Assembly: GCA_937925685.1 (NCBI GenBank)
Contig: CALAMI010000005.1
Location: 1-64,000 of the forward strand
DNA from: Candidatus Binatia bacterium
GTDB lineage: Bacteria > Desulfobacterota > Binatia > HRBIN30
DNA: 64,000 bases
Reading direction: 5' to 3'
Made by a program: the position numbers and the translations under genes. The notes beneath the pieces are model-generated. The model did not search any database and had not been told where the DNA came from. It saw only the letters and a list, made by a program, of their open reading frames with translations. Of this stretch, positions 36,764-46,756 are shown piece after piece. Numbering within the stretch: the stretch's first letter is position 1; every line of letters starts with the position of its first letter.

Positions 36764-37462
36764 ATGGACCGAAGGGCGTCACCGGTGGCGAACAGGCCGA
36801 GGAAAAGGGTTCCTGGCAGATGTTTTGGCGGGCGTGGAGAAATCGCTGTTGTCTTCGTGGGGTTGTTAGCGCTGGCGCCTGGGGTCGGCTGCACGAGGCA
36901 GCTACGTGTTTCCGTTCCCGCCGTCGAGGGGAAAGCCGCAGGTACGGCTCGGCCCGTGGCTGCGACCCTGTGGATCGACTCGGAGATAGCGCGGGCGGAG
37001 GCGAGTACGCAGTTCAGGTATGCGGCGGTGGGATCCGTTCAGGTGTTCATACCCTATGGCGCGAGCCTAAAGGAAACAATTCGCCGGACAGCGAAGGGGA
37101 CTTTTGCGGCGGTCCAAGAGGGCGAATCGTGTGGGCAACAATCAAGTCTGTTGGTGCGGGTAGAGTGGGCCGCACCACCCACGGTGTTCGTTACTTGGGA
37201 CTCGGGTTTTCGAGAGGGTGCTCGCGGGCACGTGGAGTTTCCTCTGAGAATCGTAGCTTTCGATTGTAGCGGGCAAGTTCTCCTGCGGCGGAATGTATTA
37301 GGGATGTACGCGGGCCCGGGTGCGCCCGCGGGGGCGTGGAACGTGCCGGGAGAAGACGATTTCGTTCCTATCGTGGGTGAGGCCTTGCGTGACACGGGGG
37401 AGAAGCTGGCCGCAGCTTTCGCGTTGGCGTCAACGTCAACCGAACCGGTGGCGCACAAGTAG
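36764..37462 (+). CDS. Putative lipoprotein, unknown function
   Basis: 232 residues. A long basic N-terminus leads to a hydrophobic segment and lipobox (VGLLALAPGVGC), with Cys near residue 43. The rest is a beta-rich sequence (VAATLWIDSEIARAE, VRVEWAAPPTVFVTW, PLRIVAFDCSGQVLLRR) with a GEALRDTGEKLAAAF helix near the end. I do not recognise the family. GGAGG lies 8 bases before the ATG at 36764. It is followed 21 bases later by a PEGA-type lipoprotein, and the pair probably forms an operon driven from the promoter candidate upstream. Confidence 0.7.
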   Translation: MDRRASPVANRPRKRVPGRCFGGRGEIAVVFVGLLALAPGVGCTRQLRVSVPAVEGKAAGTARPVAATLWIDSEIARAEASTQFRYAAVGSVQVFIPYGASLKETIRRTAKGTFAAVQEGESCGQQSSLLVRVEWAAPPTVFVTWDSGFREGARGHVEFPLRIVAFDCSGQVLLRRNVLGMYAGPGAPAGAWNVPGEDDFVPIVGEALRDTGEKLAAAFALASTSTEPVAHK

Positions 37463-37483
37463 CCGCCCGAAGGAGGTTGAACC

Positions 37484-37897
37484 GTGCAGAATGGATATCG
37501 AACGCTCGCGGTTGTCTTCACAAGCACAGCACTTGCCAGTTGTGCCACGATGATGTCCGGGTCAACGCAGAAGGTGCAATTGGTCTCGGACCCCCCTGGT
37601 GCCGTTGCCAAGGTGGCCGGGCGTGAGGTGACGACCCCGGCTACGTTGGAGTTACGCCGGAGCTCGAACTATCGCGTAACCTTCGAAAAAGAGGGATACG
37701 AGTCTACCCACAGAGAAATAGCCCGGAAGGTCAACCCGCAGGTCTGGTGGAACCTGCTGACAGGGGGACTGCCAGGGATGCTTGTTGACCTATCCAGTGG
37801 GGCCTTTTACGAGTTAGTGCCCCCGGTCGTGCAAGCCTCCCTGATTCCAGGGGACGACCACACGGCGCCGAGCGCTTCCATGGACGAGAATCGCTGA
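37484..37897 (+). CDS. PEGA-domain lipoprotein
   Basis: 137 residues. A lipoprotein signal (VVFTSTALASC, lipobox ALAS-C) is followed by a PEGA-like fold: VQLVSDPPGAVAKVAGREVTTPATLELRRSSNYRVTFEKEGYE has the typical layout of beta strands with a PPGA turn. The remaining part (NPQVWWNLLTGGLPGMLVDLSSGAFYEL) is a short hydrophobic segment found in many such small lipoproteins. AAGGAGG precedes the GTG start at 37484. Its role may be envelope-related. PEGA domains are associated with surface or S-layer proteins, and direct function is unknown. Confidence 0.82.
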   Translation: MQNGYRTLAVVFTSTALASCATMMSGSTQKVQLVSDPPGAVAKVAGREVTTPATLELRRSSNYRVTFEKEGYESTHREIARKVNPQVWWNLLTGGLPGMLVDLSSGAFYELVPPVVQASLIPGDDHTAPSASMDENR

Positions 37898-38509
37898 CCC
37901 TCTGCCACCGTCTCGAGGGCTTGGGTCGGGTGTCCTGCCCCCTGGTCGAGAACCTCTCCGCGCAGATGCCTTGAGGGTGTAAGAACGCCCGAGCGCCGTC
38001 TGCCTTAAGCCCGCTGGGATACGGCCTGGGGGCCAACGGGTCGCTTTGCCTAACAACGTCGGCTGAGCTGCCGAGCTTCCTGGCTAACGCGATCCCGAGT
38101 TCCGTGCCCCCAGGGACGGCGTCATCTTGCCAGTGGGGGTGGAAACCGTGGTCGAGTGCCAAGCTTTCTGGGAAGGGCTACAAGGCAAGCTGCGGTTGCT
38201 TTTTAGAGGGGCGAGAGAAGGGTGACTGTACACGAAGACGGCGGGTTGTCTTTTTTCGGGGTAGCGCTGCGGATCTAGGAGCCAATTACGGTGTCGGGTG
38301 ATCGATCTCGGTTGACCGCAGTCCTCGAAGCGGTGTCGGCCGTCGCTGTGCAGTAACCGTGACGAGTTCTACCTGGAATCCCCGGTTGCTGAAGCGAACC
38401 GGGGAAGCGCTTGGGGAGGCCACCAGGCTGTCCTTCGTCGATAAGGGTCAAGTTCAAGGGAGCATCGTCCGTGTACGAAGAGCGCGTCGCAGGGGGCACG
38501 GAGGAGTGT
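37898..38509. other. Intergenic region with one hairpin
   Basis: No gene supported over 612 bases between convergent genes. CCCCGGTT (38380-38387) and AACCGGGG (38397-38404) form a perfect 8-bp hairpin with a 9-base loop, without T-tract. A weak hairpin followed by six T residues occurs near 38236-38257 on the rightward strand and might end the lipoprotein operon. Confidence 0.4.
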
Positions 38510-39766
38510 CTAAGCAAATTCGCGCGCTGGTCTCCTTGCGCTTTGGGGCCATCCTTGTTCGCGAGCAACTTGATCAGCGATGTACTCGCCAATGGCGAGG
38601 GAGGCCGTTGCTGCGGGGGATGGCGCATTGAGGACGTGGACGACACGTGGCCGCGCGAGGATGAGAAAGTCGTCCACGAGGGTTCCATCACTTGCCACGG
38701 CTTGGGCACGGACGCCGGAACCTCCGGACTCTAGATCATGCGGCTGAATTTCGGGCACGAGCTTTTGCAGCGCCTGGCAAAAAGCTCGCTTACTCCAGGA
38801 CCGGTACACTTCCCCGGCCGCGGTCCGCCAGTGGCGCATCAGCAGTCGGCGAAAACCCGAAAAGCGGAGTGCTTCCGCGAGTTCGCCCAGGTCCACTTGC
38901 GTCCAGCGATAGCCCTCGCGGGCAAATGCCAACACCGCGTTCGGGCCGGCCTCGTATTCGCCGGTGATGCGCTTGGTAAAATGCACCCCGAGAAATGGGA
39001 ATCGTGGATCTGGAACCGGGTAGATCAGGGTGCGTACGAGACTCTGCCCTGGTCGCAGGCGGTAGTACTCGCCCCGGAAGGGAACGATTTGTACCGCGGG
39101 ACGGTCTCCGAAAAGGCGCGCCACGGAATCCGCGTAAAGTCCTGCACACGTCACCACCAGGCTCGCACGCCCCGTTCCTACGGTTGTCTCTAGAACAATC
39201 TCTTCTTGTTCCTGTTTCGCTGCAATCAGTCGTGCACCAAGCCGGAGTTCGACGCCTGCAGCCTGCAGCTCGTTTGCCATTGCGCGAGCAACTTCTGCAA
39301 AGTCGACAATTGCGGTGCCTGGCGACTGGAGGGCGCGAAGGCCACGCGCATGTGGTTCGATCTCACGGAGCTCCTCAGTGCCGATGATGCGAAGGCCAGG
39401 AACACCGTTTTCCTTACCTCGCTGATACAGCATTTCGAGCCTTGGGACTTCACTGGCGTTGACAGCGACGATCACCTTCCCGCACTCGTCGATGGCTACT
39501 CCGTGCTCTGTGCAGAATGCTTTCAGCTGCTGGACGCCGCGTACGCACAAACGGGCTTTCAACGAACCCGGCTTGTAATAAATGCCGGCATGGATCACCC
39601 CGCTGTTGTGCCCGGTTTGGTGTGCGGCAACCGTGCGTTCTTTGTCGAGGACGACGATACGGTCCTGCGGCCGCAGTTTCCGGAGGGCGCGAGCAGTTGC
39701 CAGCCCGACAATGCCAGCGCCGACTACGGCGATATCGCACCGCCCAACGTCGGAAGAGGAGCTCAT
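38510..39766 (-). CDS. lhgO: L-2-hydroxyglutarate oxidase
   Basis: 418 residues of the FAD-dependent DAO family. The FAD motif is CDIAVVGAGIVGLATARAL, followed by GHNSGVIHAGIYYKPGSLKA, the most characteristic LhgO segment. Later motifs are GTAIVDFAEVARAMANEL, VVTCAGLYADSVA, FRGEYYRL and SGVRAQAVASDGTLVDDF. It oxidises L-2-hydroxyglutarate to 2-oxoglutarate, passing electrons to the membrane quinone pool, and serves as a metabolite-repair enzyme. The ATG at 39766 is preferred. A TTG at 39802 would add 12 residues before the FAD fold and has no better ribosome-binding site. Confidence 0.94.
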   Translation of the reverse strand: MSSSSDVGRCDIAVVGAGIVGLATARALRKLRPQDRIVVLDKERTVAAHQTGHNSGVIHAGIYYKPGSLKARLCVRGVQQLKAFCTEHGVAIDECGKVIVAVNASEVPRLEMLYQRGKENGVPGLRIIGTEELREIEPHARGLRALQSPGTAIVDFAEVARAMANELQAAGVELRLGARLIAAKQEQEEIVLETTVGTGRASLVVTCAGLYADSVARLFGDRPAVQIVPFRGEYYRLRPGQSLVRTLIYPVPDPRFPFLGVHFTKRITGEYEAGPNAVLAFAREGYRWTQVDLGELAEALRFSGFRRLLMRHWRTAAGEVYRSWSKRAFCQALQKLVPEIQPHDLESGGSGVRAQAVASDGTLVDDFLILARPRVVHVLNAPSPAATASLAIGEYIADQVAREQGWPQSARRPAREFA

Positions 39767-39823
39767 TGCCGCACTTCTAGAAACAGGGCTAGGAGTGAGC
39801 AATGGTTACATGGACGCCCAAGC

Positions 39824-41281
39824 TTAGTCGCCATAGCCAAGCACGCGTAAATGCTCCCGTGTTGCGGCATCGGGTGTCATCACCGGTGGTGGCGGCTCGC
39901 TTGTGAGACGCTCTCGAAAATCATCCCAAGCCGCTTCCAAGTTCTCGAACCGGCGGTCGTGCAAGGGGGCGATGTGCTGTTCGCGGGGGTCGCTGGCAAG
40001 ATCGACTCGCTGGATGGATCCATCGTGAAGTACGAGCAGTTTTTGCATGTCACGGATCACTGCAGCACGATGCAACGGAGCAGTGGAGTGCAGCTCTTTC
40101 ATGGGGAGAAGTTCGAGCCAAATCAGGCGAGAGGAGTCCCCGCATTTCTTCCGCCCCACCCAGCGCTGCAAGCGCGTAGCCCAAGACGTTGTTGGCCCGC
40201 AGGCGACCAGAGACCGGCCTCGATATTCGGCGCCGATCAAGGGAGAAGTTATTCCAGCAACGTCGAGGGACGTGGGCAGTACGTCTGTGTGAGATACCAC
40301 GTGATGAATGTCGATGCGTTTTTTCTGGCCGGGAAACCATACGAGCAGCGGGACACGGACAACTTCCTCGAACAGGGTTCTTCCGTGACCAAGGTGGCCG
40401 CGATCGAACAACTCTTCGCCGTGATCAGCGGTGAGGACGATCAGTGCATTCTCAGCTAGCCGGTGGCGCTCGAGTAGGACAAAAAGCTCTTCGAGCGCTG
40501 CATCGGTTGCCAGCACTTCTCCGGCGTACAACGCCCGCAGGGCGTTTTGCAGCTCTGTGCTCGTATTCCCCTCTAACCGCAACTGGCCAAAGTACAATTC
40601 TCCAATAAGCCTTTTGAGTTCGCTCGCTTCGCCAAATCGTGGCAGTACCTGCGAGAGAAATTGCTCCTCCGGTCCGTAGGGCCAGTGTGGGTCCATGAAA
40701 TGCAGATAGAGAAACAAGGGAGAGCTGCGGACATCTTGTTGTTTGTTGAGCCATTCGTCGAGGGTTTTCACCACCGTGGTACCCCGGACTTTTCCCTTAC
40801 GCCCCTGACTGAGAAGTGCTTGCGCATCGAGAAACTCCGTAAAACCCTGGGCGAAGCTCGACCTTTTCGAAATGAAAGCGTTGGCGGAAATGGCCACGGT
40901 GCGATAGCCTGCTTTGGACAAAGCGCTCGGCGCCAGGGTCTGGTGTGGGGGAAGGGTCGAGCCGAACATGGTAGCTCGGTGAAAAGATGGGTAGATCCCG
41001 GTGAAAAGCGAAGCTACCGAGGGAACGGTCCACGATGAGGTTGCGTAAGCGCGCCAAAAAACGGTGGCTCTTTGGGCCCTCCGGGCAAGATGGGGCATGA
41101 GCGCTACCCCCGTCTGATAGACGTCGACATGATCCCACCGCCAGGAGTCGATCACGATCCACAAGATGTGGGGCCGCTCGGCCTGCGTGGTTCCGGGGAG
41201 AAGCACGGCCATCAGTGCAAGGAGCAGTGCGCTGGTGCAAACGGCGTGCGCAAGCGTGCGCAAAACACTCACGACAAACAC
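39824..41281 (-). CDS. Sulfatase/alkaline-phosphatase superfamily protein, exported
   Basis: About 485 residues from a GTG at 41281. A signal peptide (LLLALMAVLLPGTTQA) precedes the fold. The first metal motif is ILWIVIDSWRWDHVDVY. The nucleophile position is in SSWTVPSVASLFTG, which has Thr where sulfatases carry the formylglycine Cys or Ser. LTADHGEELFDRGHLGHG carries the second metal site. Thr suggests a phosphotransferase or phosphodiesterase rather than a true sulfatase, as in LtaS-like or EptA-like enzymes. This is inference. The start is uncertain: the frame is open to 41455, but that would overlap the divergent tal start. The substrate is unknown. Confidence 0.78.
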   Translation of the reverse strand: MFVVSVLRTLAHAVCTSALLLALMAVLLPGTTQAERPHILWIVIDSWRWDHVDVYQTGVALMPHLARRAQRATVFWRAYATSSWTVPSVASLFTGIYPSFHRATMFGSTLPPHQTLAPSALSKAGYRTVAISANAFISKRSSFAQGFTEFLDAQALLSQGRKGKVRGTTVVKTLDEWLNKQQDVRSSPLFLYLHFMDPHWPYGPEEQFLSQVLPRFGEASELKRLIGELYFGQLRLEGNTSTELQNALRALYAGEVLATDAALEELFVLLERHRLAENALIVLTADHGEELFDRGHLGHGRTLFEEVVRVPLLVWFPGQKKRIDIHHVVSHTDVLPTSLDVAGITSPLIGAEYRGRSLVACGPTTSWATRLQRWVGRKKCGDSSRLIWLELLPMKELHSTAPLHRAAVIRDMQKLLVLHDGSIQRVDLASDPREQHIAPLHDRRFENLEAAWDDFRERLTSEPPPPVMTPDAATREHLRVLGYGD

Positions 41282-41365
41282 TCTGCTCGTAATCGCTCTG
41301 CTGCGGCCTTGTGACTGGGTGCCGAAAAGCGATAAGCTCGGTCGAGCCGAAAGGAGAACATACCG

Positions 41366-42451
41366 ATGCTGGCAACTCATCGTCTGCGAGCACTCGGACA
41401 GAGTGTGTGGCTCGACCAAATCACACGAGCGCTCGTTCGTAAAGGGACGTTGCAAAGGTACATCGAAGAGTACGGAGTGAGCGGGCTGACCTCCAATCCT
41501 ACGATTTTCGACAACGCTATCAAAAGCTCTCAGGATTATGACGCCTCAATTGCTGAAGGGTTGCGTCGAGGATGGAAAGGGGAGCGTTTGTTTCTTTCTC
41601 TCGCCATCGAGGATTTGCGGGCCGCTGCTGATCTGTTTCGACCGACATTCGAGGCGACGAACGGAAGAGACGGCTGGGTTTCTTTAGAAATCTCTCCCGA
41701 GTTTGCGTACGACACAGAGGCAACCATCCACGCTGCCGAGGCACTCTGGCGCGAGGCTGAACGTGCTAACCTCTTTATCAAAATCCCCGGTACCCCACCG
41801 GGACTGCCAGCCATCGAGGAGAGTATTTTTCGGGGCGTTCCGGTGAACGTAACGTTGCTATTTTCGCGGGAGCACTATTTGGCGGCGGCGGATGCGTACA
41901 TGCGAGGGATCGAGCGACGCATTGCTGCTGGGCTCGATCCCCGAGTGGGTTCGGTGGCGTCGTTGTTCGTCAGCCGTTGGGACAAAGCTGTTCTCGGAAG
42001 AGTGCCCGAGCGATTACGAAATCGCCTTGGGTACGCTGTGGCCTTGCAGGTGTACCGTGCCTACAACGAAATTTTATCGAGTGAGCGCTGGCAAGGCTTG
42101 GCTGCGAAAGGGGCTCAGCCGCAGAAATTGCTGTGGGCGAGCACGGGGACCAAAGACCCCGCTGCTTCCGATGTGTTGTACGTAGAGACTCTTGCCGCCC
42201 CCAACACCATCAACACGATGCCAGAAGAAACCTTGTTGGCGTTTGTGGACCACGGAGAAGTGAGCGCCGTACTTCCAGCCGACGGCAAGGGTGCAGAAGA
42301 ACTGCTGGCCGAATTCGCCGCGGTTGGCATCGATGTGGCTGCCCTTGCGGAGCAATTGCAAAAGGAGGGAGCCGAGGCTTTTCAGCGGTCGTGGCGCGCT
42401 CTTCTCGAGCACCTGAACGTTCGCGAGGCCGAGCTGCGCGCAGCGGTTTGA
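41366..42451 (+). CDS. tal: Transaldolase
   Basis: 361 residues of the long bacterial transaldolase type. It transfers a dihydroxyacetone unit between sedoheptulose-7-phosphate and glyceraldehyde-3-phosphate. GQSVWLDQITR and GVSGLTSNPTIFDNAI open the barrel. NLFIKIPGTPPGLPAI carries the Schiff-base Lys. VPVNVTLLFS, VGSVASLFVSRWD and LLWASTGTKDP complete the site. AAAGGAG is placed before the ATG at 41366. It begins a rightward block tal-pgi-gnd-zwf-pgl with short gaps or overlaps, so the oxidative and part of the nonoxidative pentose phosphate pathway are transcribed together. Confidence 0.95.
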   Translation: MLATHRLRALGQSVWLDQITRALVRKGTLQRYIEEYGVSGLTSNPTIFDNAIKSSQDYDASIAEGLRRGWKGERLFLSLAIEDLRAAADLFRPTFEATNGRDGWVSLEISPEFAYDTEATIHAAEALWREAERANLFIKIPGTPPGLPAIEESIFRGVPVNVTLLFSREHYLAAADAYMRGIERRIAAGLDPRVGSVASLFVSRWDKAVLGRVPERLRNRLGYAVALQVYRAYNEILSSERWQGLAAKGAQPQKLLWASTGTKDPAASDVLYVETLAAPNTINTMPEETLLAFVDHGEVSAVLPADGKGAEELLAEFAAVGIDVAALAEQLQKEGAEAFQRSWRALLEHLNVREAELRAAV

Positions 42452-42475
42452 GCAAGGGAAACGCAGGAGTGCCCG

Positions 42476-44137
42476 ATGGCGACGCGCCCGCCGCTAGAGC
42501 TGCCGTGCTGGGGCCGACTACGAGAGCACCATGCCGCCGTGGTACGGCGTCATTTGCGCGAACTGTTTACCGAGGACCCTCAAAGGGCTCGTGATCTGAC
42601 CTTCGAGGCTGCTGGTTGGCGTGTGGATCTCTCGAAACATCGGATCACCCGTGACACGATCCAGCTTTTGGTCCAGCTTGCCGAGCAATGCGGATTAGCT
42701 GCCCGGCGTGAGGCCATGTTTCGGGGCGAGCGCATCAACACGACGGAGTTCCGACCGGTGCTCCACATCGCATTGCGGCTGCCTCGCTCGCGTTCTCTGA
42801 TCGTCGGCGATCAAGACGTGGTCCCGCAGGTTCATCAAGTGCTCGATCGGATGGCGGACTTTGCCACACGGGTGCGGTTGGGTGCGTGGAAAGGGTTTAC
42901 CGGCAAGCGGATTCGGAATATCGTCAACATCGGCATCGGTGGGTCGGACTTAGGCCCAGCAATGGTTTACGAGGCCCTGCAGTTTCATGCGGACCAGAAC
43001 TTGCGCGTCCGTTACGTTTCCAACGTCGACGGCTCTGACCTGACTTTGGCACTTCGCGACCTGGATCCAGCCGCAACCTTATTCGTCGTTTGCTCGAAAA
43101 CCTTCACCACATTGGAGACCATGACGAATGCGCGAAGCGCGCGCGAGTGGCTGATTTCTCAGTTAGGAAGCGAGAGCGCGATCGCGCGGCATTTTGTGGC
43201 TGTGTCCACGAACCAAGCGGCCGTGCGCGAATTTGGAATTGCACCCGAGAATATGTTCGTGTTCTGGGATTGGGTCGGTGGCCGCTATTCGGTTGATTCC
43301 GCCATTGGGCTATCGGTGATGATTGCCATTGGCCCCGACGCTTTCCGCGAGTTTCTCGCCGGCTTTCACGCCATGGATGAGCACTTTCGTAGCGCTCCCT
43401 TACAACGTAACGTACCGGTTTTGCTGGGTTTGCTCGCCGTGTGGTACGTAAATTTCTTTGGTTGCCAAACTTGGGCTGTGGTTCCGTACGAGCACTGCTT
43501 GCGCCGTTTGCCCAGCTACCTTCAGCAGCTGGTCATGGAAAGCAACGGGAAGTCGGTCACGTTGCAGGGGGAGGCCGTTTCGTATGCGACGGCTCCCGTT
43601 GTCTGGGGCGAGCCGGGCACGAACGGTCAACATTCGTTTTTCCAGCTCTTACATCAAGGCACGGTATTGGTGCCGTGCGACTTCATTGGCTTTTGCGAGG
43701 CCCAAACTCCACTCCAGCACCATCACGACTTACTCATTGCGAACATGTTGGCGCAGGCCGAAGCGCTGGCATTCGGGCGGACTGCCGAGGAAGTTGCTGC
43801 CCGTGGGGTTACCGCTGGATTGGTCCCCCATCGGACGTTCCAGGGAAATCGGCCGTCCACGATTTTGATGGCGCCCAAGCTCACCCCTCGCAGCCTGGGG
43901 GCGCTCATCGCATTGTACGAGCATGCGGTCTTTACCCAAGGGGTCATTTGGAACATTAATTCGTTCGATCAGTGGGGAGTCGAGTTGGGCAAGGAGCTTG
44001 CCGATCGTATCGCGCCCGAGCTTGGCACCAACGAAGAGGTGCAGCACGATGCTTCGACGACCCAGTGGATTCTCTACTACCGTGAACGCCGTGCCCGAGA
44101 TGGTCGAGCAGGGAAACCCCCGGCTCGAGCGAATTGA
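42476..44137 (+). CDS. pgi: Glucose-6-phosphate isomerase
   Basis: 553 residues, the usual length of the E. coli-type enzyme. Interconverts glucose-6-phosphate and fructose-6-phosphate. Signatures: [70 protein letters not shown] with the catalytic Glu and His, and the C-terminal [14 protein letters not shown] with the catalytic Lys. The ATG at 42476 is about 24 bases after the tal stop. It connects the pentose phosphate block to glycolysis. No oddities are seen. Confidence 0.97.
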   Translation: MATRPPLELPCWGRLREHHAAVVRRHLRELFTEDPQRARDLTFEAAGWRVDLSKHRITRDTIQLLVQLAEQCGLAARREAMFRGERINTTEFRPVLHIALRLPRSRSLIVGDQDVVPQVHQVLDRMADFATRVRLGAWKGFTGKRIRNIVNIGIGGSDLGPAMVYEALQFHADQNLRVRYVSNVDGSDLTLALRDLDPAATLFVVCSKTFTTLETMTNARSAREWLISQLGSESAIARHFVAVSTNQAAVREFGIAPENMFVFWDWVGGRYSVDSAIGLSVMIAIGPDAFREFLAGFHAMDEHFRSAPLQRNVPVLLGLLAVWYVNFFGCQTWAVVPYEHCLRRLPSYLQQLVMESNGKSVTLQGEAVSYATAPVVWGEPGTNGQHSFFQLLHQGTVLVPCDFIGFCEAQTPLQHHHDLLIANMLAQAEALAFGRTAEEVAARGVTAGLVPHRTFQGNRPSTILMAPKLTPRSLGALIALYEHAVFTQGVIWNINSFDQWGVELGKELADRIAPELGTNEEVQHDASTTQWILYYRERRARDGRAGKPPARAN

Positions 44138-44177
44138 AGGGCAGCGGCGTGGCCACCGTCGCCGCTAGGAGGTATCC

Positions 44178-45197
44178 GTGCAAGTGGGAATGATTGGGCT
44201 TGGTCGCATGGGGGCCAACATGGTGCGGCGTTTACTGCGCAAAGGGCATGAGTGCGTGGTTTATAATCGCAGCCGAGAACCAGTGGAAACTTTGGTTCGA
44301 GAGGGTGCAGCCGGGGCATTTTCCCTTCGCCAGTTGGCGGAACAGCTTGCACGCCCACGGGTCGTTTGGATGATGCTTCCGGTCGAAGCGGTCGATCCGA
44401 CAATCGAGGCGCTGTTGCCCGAGCTCGAAGCCGACGACGTCATCGTCGACGGCGGAAACACCTACTTCGAACTGGATATTCAGCGCGCCCGCCGACTTCG
44501 CGGTCGAGGAATTCACTATGTAGACTGCGGCGTAAGCGGCGGAGTGTGGGGACTCGAAAGGGGCTACTGTCTGATGATTGGGGGCGAGGAGGCAGTCGTT
44601 CAAAGACTTGAACCGATCTTTGCCGCCTTGGCTCCCGGTCAGGAAGCCGCTTCGCTGAATCCAGAACGGAAGCGACGGAGTAGTGCAGATCGTGGTTATT
44701 TACACTGCGGCCCGCATGGCGCTGGTCATTTCGTCAAAATGGTCCACAACGGGATCGAGTATGGCTTGATGGCTGCATACGCGGAGGGATTCAACATCCT
44801 GCGGCGGGCGGCCGTGGGCGCGCAAGGGGAAGAGAATGCAGAAGCGATGGTGGACCCGGGACACGAACAGTACCAGTTCAACTTCGACTTGGCCGAGATC
44901 GCTGAACTTTGGCGTCGGGGCAGTGTGATTGGGTCGTGGCTTCTCGATCTGGCAGCGATGAGTCTCGCTCGCGACGGGAATTTGAACGCCTTCGCAGGAG
45001 TAGTTGGTGATTCCGGAGAGGGGCGGTGGACGGTCGAGACCGCTGTGCGCCAAGGTGTTCCGGTGCCGGTCTTAGCATCTGCCCTGTTTTCTCGTTTCGC
45101 GTCGCGCGGTGCGGCTGACTTCTCGAACCGACTGCTTTCCGCATTGCGATTTGGTTTTGGCGGCCACAAAGAGCCGCCGACCGAGGCAGGGCAATGA
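44178..45197 (+). CDS. gnd: 6-phosphogluconate dehydrogenase, decarboxylating (short type)
   Basis: 339 residues, the short GndA type rather than the 470-residue dimeric enzyme. It oxidises 6-phosphogluconate to ribulose-5-phosphate and CO2. The coenzyme fold is VGMIGLGRMGANMVRRLLRK, followed by YNRSREPVE; the Asn-Arg-Ser after the second strand favours NADP binding, as known for related hydroxyacid dehydrogenases, though short members are often NAD-preferring. VDGGNTYFELD, VDCGVSGGVWGLERGYCLMI and HFVKMVHNGIEYG with the catalytic Lys are present. AGGAGG is at good distance from the GTG at 44178. Its stop overlaps the zwf start (ATGA 45194-45197). Confidence 0.94.
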   Translation: MQVGMIGLGRMGANMVRRLLRKGHECVVYNRSREPVETLVREGAAGAFSLRQLAEQLARPRVVWMMLPVEAVDPTIEALLPELEADDVIVDGGNTYFELDIQRARRLRGRGIHYVDCGVSGGVWGLERGYCLMIGGEEAVVQRLEPIFAALAPGQEAASLNPERKRRSSADRGYLHCGPHGAGHFVKMVHNGIEYGLMAAYAEGFNILRRAAVGAQGEENAEAMVDPGHEQYQFNFDLAEIAELWRRGSVIGSWLLDLAAMSLARDGNLNAFAGVVGDSGEGRWTVETAVRQGVPVPVLASALFSRFASRGAADFSNRLLSALRFGFGGHKEPPTEAGQ

Positions 45198-46756
45198 GCA
45201 TCGTCGTTCGCGGTGCCGTCGAACCGTGCCCTGAATTCCACTTGCCACCGGCCGATCCTTGCACCGTGGTCATCTTTGGTGCCGTCGGGGATCTAGCCCG
45301 GCGCAAACTCCTTCCCGCTTTAGCGACGCTGGCGAACGAGGGTTGCTTGAGCCAGGGCTTCGATATCGTCGGCGTGGCCCGGCGGAGTTTCGATGATGCG
45401 ACGTACCGGGAACAAATGCGCCGGGAGCTGCCAAGTCTGACCACCGAAGCGTGGCAACGCGTTGCACCTTCTCTCCACTTTGTTCCGGGGGAGTTAGGCG
45501 ATCCGAAAACCTACGTCCGGCTGGCTCAACGGCTCGAAGAGATCGAGCGTCGGCAGCGGCGACCCGCCAATCGCGTGTATTATTGTTCGGTACCCCCTTC
45601 GTTAGCCCTACCCATTGTGAATCATTTGGGGGACCTTGGCTTGGCCCGGCAGGAACGGGGTTGGACGCGCATTGTCCTGGAAAAACCTTTTGGGCGGAAT
45701 CTTGCGGAAGCTCGATTGCTCAACGCCGAGGTGGCGCGAGTGTTTGGCGAAGATCAAGTCTTCCGTATCGACCATTACCTCGGCAAAGACACGGTGCAGA
45801 ACATCCTCGTGTTTCGCTTTGGGAATACCTTGTTCGAACCGGTATGGAACCGCAATTACGTGGACTACGTTACCATCACTGCGGCCGAAAGTTCTGGCGT
45901 GGGCACTCGCGCTGGGTATTACGAGGAGGCTGGAGCGTTGCGCGATATGGTCGCGAACCACTTGTTACAGCTCCTTGCTTTGGCTGCCATGGAGCCTCCA
46001 GTGGCGTTCGAGGCAAACGCCGTGCGCAACCAAAAAGTGCAAGTGCTGCAGGCGATCCGACCGTGGTCCGCTGAAGAAATCCGTCAGCGTTCGGTCCGCG
46101 GGCAATATGTCCGCGGGTTTGTCCAGGATCAGAGGGTTCTAGGGTATCGAGAAGAACCCAACGTGGACCCAGCTTCTCTAGTAGAAACTTATGCTGCTCT
46201 CGAGCTTCGGGTGGAAAATTGGCGTTGGGCCGGGGTGCCCTTTTACCTCCGAACGGGAAAGCGGTTGACTACTACGGTGACCGAAATCGTCGTGCATTTC
46301 AAGCGCACACCGCAAGCGCTGTTTGCCCGCACCCCTCGTGAGTTTATCGAACCGAACACCGTTGTCCTTCGCATTCAGCCGCAAGAGGGAATTGCCATTG
46401 CTTTCGGTGCGAAACGTCCCGGGCCAGAAATGCGCACGAGCACCGTGCACATGGAGTTCGATTACCAGCGCGCGTTTAGAGTGCGGCTGCCGGACGCGTA
46501 CGTGGTGCTAGTGCTCGATGTCATGCGGGGTGACGCGACCTTGTTTACCCGCGGCGACGAAGTCGAGGCTCAATGGCAAATCATCGATCCGATTAAGACC
46601 GCGTGGGACCAAGGCCTGGTCCCCCTAGTGTTTTATCCTGCGGGAAGCGCCGGACCGCCTGAGGCCGATGCCTTGCTCGCCCGTCAGGGTCACCGGTGGC
46701 GTCCGTTAACGTCCGCTGCACCGTTGGTGCTGACGAATCCAGACGTGGGAGGATGA
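45194..46756 (+). CDS. zwf: Glucose-6-phosphate 1-dehydrogenase
   Basis: 520 residues. Oxidises glucose-6-phosphate to 6-phosphogluconolactone. The N-terminal coenzyme motif is VIFGAVGDLARRKLLPAL, then YYCSVPP, IVLEKPFGRNL, and the active-site motif RIDHYLGKDTVQNI near residue 191 with the catalytic His region. RNYVDYVTITAAES and YLRTGKRL follow. It overlaps gnd upstream and pgl downstream (ATGA 46753-46756), so the three oxidative-pathway enzymes are translationally coupled. Length is slightly longer than average but normal. Confidence 0.97.
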   Translation: MSIVVRGAVEPCPEFHLPPADPCTVVIFGAVGDLARRKLLPALATLANEGCLSQGFDIVGVARRSFDDATYREQMRRELPSLTTEAWQRVAPSLHFVPGELGDPKTYVRLAQRLEEIERRQRRPANRVYYCSVPPSLALPIVNHLGDLGLARQERGWTRIVLEKPFGRNLAEARLLNAEVARVFGEDQVFRIDHYLGKDTVQNILVFRFGNTLFEPVWNRNYVDYVTITAAESSGVGTRAGYYEEAGALRDMVANHLLQLLALAAMEPPVAFEANAVRNQKVQVLQAIRPWSAEEIRQRSVRGQYVRGFVQDQRVLGYREEPNVDPASLVETYAALELRVENWRWAGVPFYLRTGKRLTTTVTEIVVHFKRTPQALFARTPREFIEPNTVVLRIQPQEGIAIAFGAKRPGPEMRTSTVHMEFDYQRAFRVRLPDAYVVLVLDVMRGDATLFTRGDEVEAQWQIIDPIKTAWDQGLVPLVFYPAGSAGPPEADALLARQGHRWRPLTSAAPLVLTNPDVGG

